Source of the DNA: Listeria goaensis
Lineage (GTDB): Bacteria; Bacillota; Bacilli; Lactobacillales; Listeriaceae
NCBI RefSeq assembly: GCF_900186125.1
Contig: NZ_FYBQ01000001.1
Span: 62,001-126,000, forward strand
Length of the DNA stretch: 64,000 nucleotides
Direction: 5' to 3'
Positions within the stretch are counted from its first letter, which is position 1; each line of letters begins with the position of its first letter. Below the pieces are notes generated by a model. The model had not been told where the DNA came from. It saw only the letters and a program-made list of their open reading frames with translations, and did no database searches. Made by a program: the position numbers and the translations under genes. This document shows positions 61,205-64,000 of this stretch, piece by piece.

Positions 61205-62812
61205 ATGGCATATTCATTTAAATTACCGGATATCGGTGAAGGTATCCACGAAGGTGAAATCGTCAAATGGTTCGTAAAACCAGGCGATAAAATTGAAGAA
61301 GACGAATCTCTATTCGAAGTACAAAACGATAAATCTGTGGAGGAAATTACTTCCCCCGTTTCAGGTACAGTAAAAGAAATTAAAGTAGCTGAAGGCGAAG
61401 TAGCCACTGTAGGTCAAGTTTTAATTACTTTTGATGGCGTTGAAGGTCATGAAGACGCAGCTGAAGAAGTGAAGGAAGAAGTAACAGCACCAGCGGCAAA
61501 ACCTTCTAGCGGAGCAGGCGTTTTTGAATTTAAATTACCTGACATTGGTGAAGGAATCCATGAAGGCGAAATCGTCAAATGGTTTGTTAAATCCGGTGAC
61601 AAAGTAGAAGAAGATCAAGCAATTTTTGAAGTACAAAATGATAAATCAGTCGAAGAAATTACATCGCCAGTTGATGGTACGGTTAAAGACATTTTAGTTG
61701 GTGAAGGTACAGTTGCAACAGTAGGTCAAGTGTTGATCACATTTACTGGTGACTTTGAAGGTACAGCGGATCATTCCTCTACACCAGAAGCGCCAGCTGA
61801 AACAGCTAAAGTAGAAGAAAAACCTGCGGCGGTTCCTGTAAGTGGCGGCAACGGAACACCATCTGCTGAAAAAGATCCAAATGGTCTTGTTATTGCGATG
61901 CCATCTGTTCGTAAATTTGCTCGTGAAAAAGGCGTTGACATTCGCCTTGTTGCAGGAAGCGGCAAAAATAACCGCATCTTAAAACAAGATATCGAAGCTT
62001 ACTTAAGTGGCGATGCACCAGAAGCGCCAGCTGCAGAAGCGGGAGCACCGCAAAAAGAAGCGCAAGCGACGAAAGCAGCACCAAAACCAGTTCCAGCTGC
62101 TGGCGATGCTTATCCAGAAACACGCGAAAAACTTACACCAACTCGTCGCGCGATTGCAAAAGCAATGGTGAACTCGAAACACACAGCACCACACGTTACA
62201 TTAATGGACGAAATTGAAGTTTCTGCTCTTATGGCGCACAGAAAACGTTTCAAAGAAGTTGCGGCTGAAAAAGGTATCAAACTGACATTCCTCCCTTATA
62301 TGGTGAAAGCGTTAGTTGCTACATTAAAAGAGTTCCCAGTGCTTAATACAACGATGGATGATGCAACTGAAGAACTTATTTATAAACATTACTATAATGT
62401 CGGCATTGCGGCTGATACAGATCACGGTTTATATGTGCCAGTCATTAAAAATGCAGATACAAAATCCATCTTCTCCATTTCAAATGAAATTAATGAGCTA
62501 GCTGGAAAAGCACGCGATGGTAAACTAACAGCTGACGAAATGCGCCACGGTTCTGCAACAATTTCAAATATCGGTTCTGCCGGTGGACAATGGTTCACAC
62601 CAGTAATCAACTATCCTGAGGTTGCTATTTTAGGTGTAGGTCGTATTGCTGAAAAAGCAGTCGTAAAAGACGGCGAAATTGTAGCTGCTCCAGTTCTTGC
62701 TTTATCATTAAGCTTTGACCACCGTGTAATTGACGGCGCAACAGCTCAAAAAGCAATGAACAATATTAAACGTTTATTAAATGATCCAGAATTATTACTA
62801 ATGGAGGCGTAA
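61205..62812 (+). CDS. pdhC: Pyruvate dehydrogenase E2, dihydrolipoamide acetyltransferase
   Basis: A 535-residue acetyltransferase forming the complex core. Two lipoyl domains (about 1-80 and 105-185) each carry the lipoylation segment [15 protein letters not shown] (Lys in NDKS). An Ala/Pro/Glu-rich linker, an E3/E1-binding domain (about 220-260, [16 protein letters not shown]), a second linker and the catalytic domain with DHRVIDGA (active-site His and Asp) follow. Two near-identical lipoyl modules point to internal duplication. Confidence 0.94.
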   Translation: MAYSFKLPDIGEGIHEGEIVKWFVKPGDKIEEDESLFEVQNDKSVEEITSPVSGTVKEIKVAEGEVATVGQVLITFDGVEGHEDAAEEVKEEVTAPAAKPSSGAGVFEFKLPDIGEGIHEGEIVKWFVKSGDKVEEDQAIFEVQNDKSVEEITSPVDGTVKDILVGEGTVATVGQVLITFTGDFEGTADHSSTPEAPAETAKVEEKPAAVPVSGGNGTPSAEKDPNGLVIAMPSVRKFAREKGVDIRLVAGSGKNNRILKQDIEAYLSGDAPEAPAAEAGAPQKEAQATKAAPKPVPAAGDAYPETREKLTPTRRAIAKAMVNSKHTAPHVTLMDEIEVSALMAHRKRFKEVAAEKGIKLTFLPYMVKALVATLKEFPVLNTTMDDATEELIYKHYYNVGIAADTDHGLYVPVIKNADTKSIFSISNEINELAGKARDGKLTADEMRHGSATISNIGSAGGQWFTPVINYPEVAILGVGRIAEKAVVKDGEIVAAPVLALSLSFDHRVIDGATAQKAMNNIKRLLNDPELLLMEA

Positions 62813-62816
62813 AATA

Positions 62817-64000
62817 ATGGTTGTAGGAGATTTTCCAGAAGAAAGAGATACGATAGTTATCGGTGCAGGCCCCGGTGGATATGTTGCCGCAATTCGTGCA
62901 GCGCAACTTGGACAAAAAGTAACGATTATTGAAAAAGAATATTTCGGCGGTGTATGTTTAAACGTCGGTTGTATTCCTTCCAAAGCTTTAATCACAGTTG
63001 GTCACCGTTTTAAAGAAGCAAGTCATTCTGATAATATGGGGATTACAACGAAAGATGTTAATCTCGATTTTGCGAAAGCACAAGAATGGAAAGGCAGCGT
63101 TGTTAACAAATTAACAACAGGCGTTCGTGGCCTTCTTAAAAAGAATAAAGTTGAAATGTTAGAAGGGGAAGCATTCTTCGTAGATGAACATTCACTTCGT
63201 GTCATTCACCCAGATTCTGCTCAAACTTATACGTTCAACAATGTTATCATTGCGACTGGCTCACGTCCTATCGAAATCCCAGGTTTCAAATATGGCAAAC
63301 GTGTGTTAAGTTCAACAGGAGCACTCGCTTTACAAGAAGTACCGAAAAAACTCGTTGTTATCGGCGGTGGCTATATTGGTACTGAACTTGGCGGAGCATT
63401 TGCTAACCTAGGCACTGAACTTACGATTCTTGAAGGCGGACCTGAAATTTTACCAACATATGAAAAAGATATGGTATCGCTTGTTAAACGTAGCTTGAAG
63501 AGCAAAAACGTTGAAATCGTAACGAAAGCACTCGCTAAGTCAGCAGAAGAAACTGAAAATGGCGTGAAAGTGACTTATGAAGCAAATGGCGAAACAAACA
63601 CAATCGAAGCGGATTATGTACTTGTAACAGTTGGTCGTCGTCCAAATACAGATGACATCGGCTTGGAACAATTAGGCGTAAAAGTTTCTGAACGTGGATT
63701 AATCGAAGTCGATAAACAAGGACGTACAAATGTACCGAACGTATTCGCAATCGGCGACATCGTTCCAGGTGTTCCTTTAGCCCATAAAGCAAGCTATGAA
63801 GCAAAAATTGCTGCTGAAGCTATTGCTGGGGAAAAATCTGAAAATGATTATACTGTGCTTCCAGCTGTTGTGTTTAGTGACCCTGAACTTGCAACTGTAG
63901 GTATGACAGAAAAAGAAGCGAAAGAAAAAGGAATTGATGTGAAAGCATCGAAATTCCCATTCGGCGGAAACGGCCGTGCTCTTTCACTTGATGCACCAGA
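62817..64000 (+). CDS. pdhD: Dihydrolipoamide dehydrogenase E3, 3' end outside window
   Basis: Flavoprotein that reoxidises lipoamide and makes NADH for pyruvate dehydrogenase. 394 codons are in the window with no stop. Visible: FAD site [17 protein letters not shown], redox-active disulfide [18 protein letters not shown] site [12 protein letters not shown] and the FAD motif [11 protein letters not shown]. The dimer-interface His-Glu pair should be beyond the end. ATG 62817 follows GGAGGCG, overlapping pdhC. Confidence 0.93.
   Translation, partial: MVVGDFPEERDTIVIGAGPGGYVAAIRAAQLGQKVTIIEKEYFGGVCLNVGCIPSKALITVGHRFKEASHSDNMGITTKDVNLDFAKAQEWKGSVVNKLTTGVRGLLKKNKVEMLEGEAFFVDEHSLRVIHPDSAQTYTFNNVIIATGSRPIEIPGFKYGKRVLSSTGALALQEVPKKLVVIGGGYIGTELGGAFANLGTELTILEGGPEILPTYEKDMVSLVKRSLKSKNVEIVTKALAKSAEETENGVKVTYEANGETNTIEADYVLVTVGRRPNTDDIGLEQLGVKVSERGLIEVDKQGRTNVPNVFAIGDIVPGVPLAHKASYEAKIAAEAIAGEKSENDYTVLPAVVFSDPELATVGMTEKEAKEKGIDVKASKFPFGGNGRALSLDAP

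Overview
The window is from a Listeria-type Firmicute chromosome. The evidence is the gene content and order (degV-ypmR-ypmS-msrA-msrB, csoR-copA-copZ, mntABC, a PyrR-attenuated pyr operon, liaFSR, rnjA, a molybdenum-cofactor cluster, pdhABCD), purine-rich ribosome binding sites, low to medium GC, and an LPXTG wall protein. From memory, the first half (to about 31.7 kb) matches the L. monocytogenes EGD-e block near lmo1864 down to lmo1831, and the second half (from 34.2 kb) matches lmo1013 up to lmo1055. These blocks are far apart in EGD-e, so this is a rearranged or more distant Listeria. I cannot fix the species by reading alone.

Layout. 1-1.5 kb: 3' part of a CopB-like P1B ATPase. 1.5-8.5 kb: hemolysin III-like membrane protein, DegV, SGNH hydrolase, YpmS, methionine sulfoxide reductases A and B, an oxidoreductase, YozE-like protein, purine nucleoside phosphorylase and a D,D-carboxypeptidase. 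8.5-11.4 kb: copper-responsive csoR-copA-copZ behind a promoter with an overlapping CsoR-type operator. 11.5-18.9 kb: CtpA-type protease, MarR regulator, manganese-type ABC transporter, purine permease, lspA and rluD. 19-20 kb: an unrecognised lipoprotein and a small basic protein. 20-31.7 kb: pyrR-pyrP-pyrB-pyrC-carA-carB-pyrK-pyrD-pyrF-pyrE, the full de novo UMP pathway, with PyrR-type attenuators before pyrR and before pyrP. A plain hairpin lies before pyrB.

31.7-34.2 kb is an AT-rich island at the junction of the two blocks. It holds one LPXTG MucBP protein and a large terminator. 34-38.7 kb: MscS channel, then a glucose/GlcNAc-family PTS operon (EIIA, BglG-family antiterminator, a half-length EIIC, a complete EIICB) preceded by a clear RAT/terminator switch. 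38.7-50.2 kb: CutC, CvfB, LiaFSR, KtrC, RNase J1 with RpoY, a HAD phosphatase, an OPT transporter with a PqqD-like partner, and a ROK kinase. 50.2-57.7 kb: molybdenum cofactor synthesis (mobA, modCB, moeA-mobB-moaE-moaD-moaC-moaA, moaB, moeB). modB and modC are present, but no molybdate-binding modA lies beside them. 57.7-64 kb: peptide deformylase, a long non-coding region rich in inverted repeats, then pdhABC and the 5' part of pdhD, cut by the window end.

Most genes are ordinary housekeeping functions. The less ordinary items are the block junction, the half-length EIIC inside a RAT-controlled PTS operon, the missing modA, the missing PyrR site before pyrB, the pdh upstream repeats and a terminator-like hairpin directly before rpoY-rnjA. 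I saw no phage, insertion sequence, CRISPR array, rRNA or tRNA.
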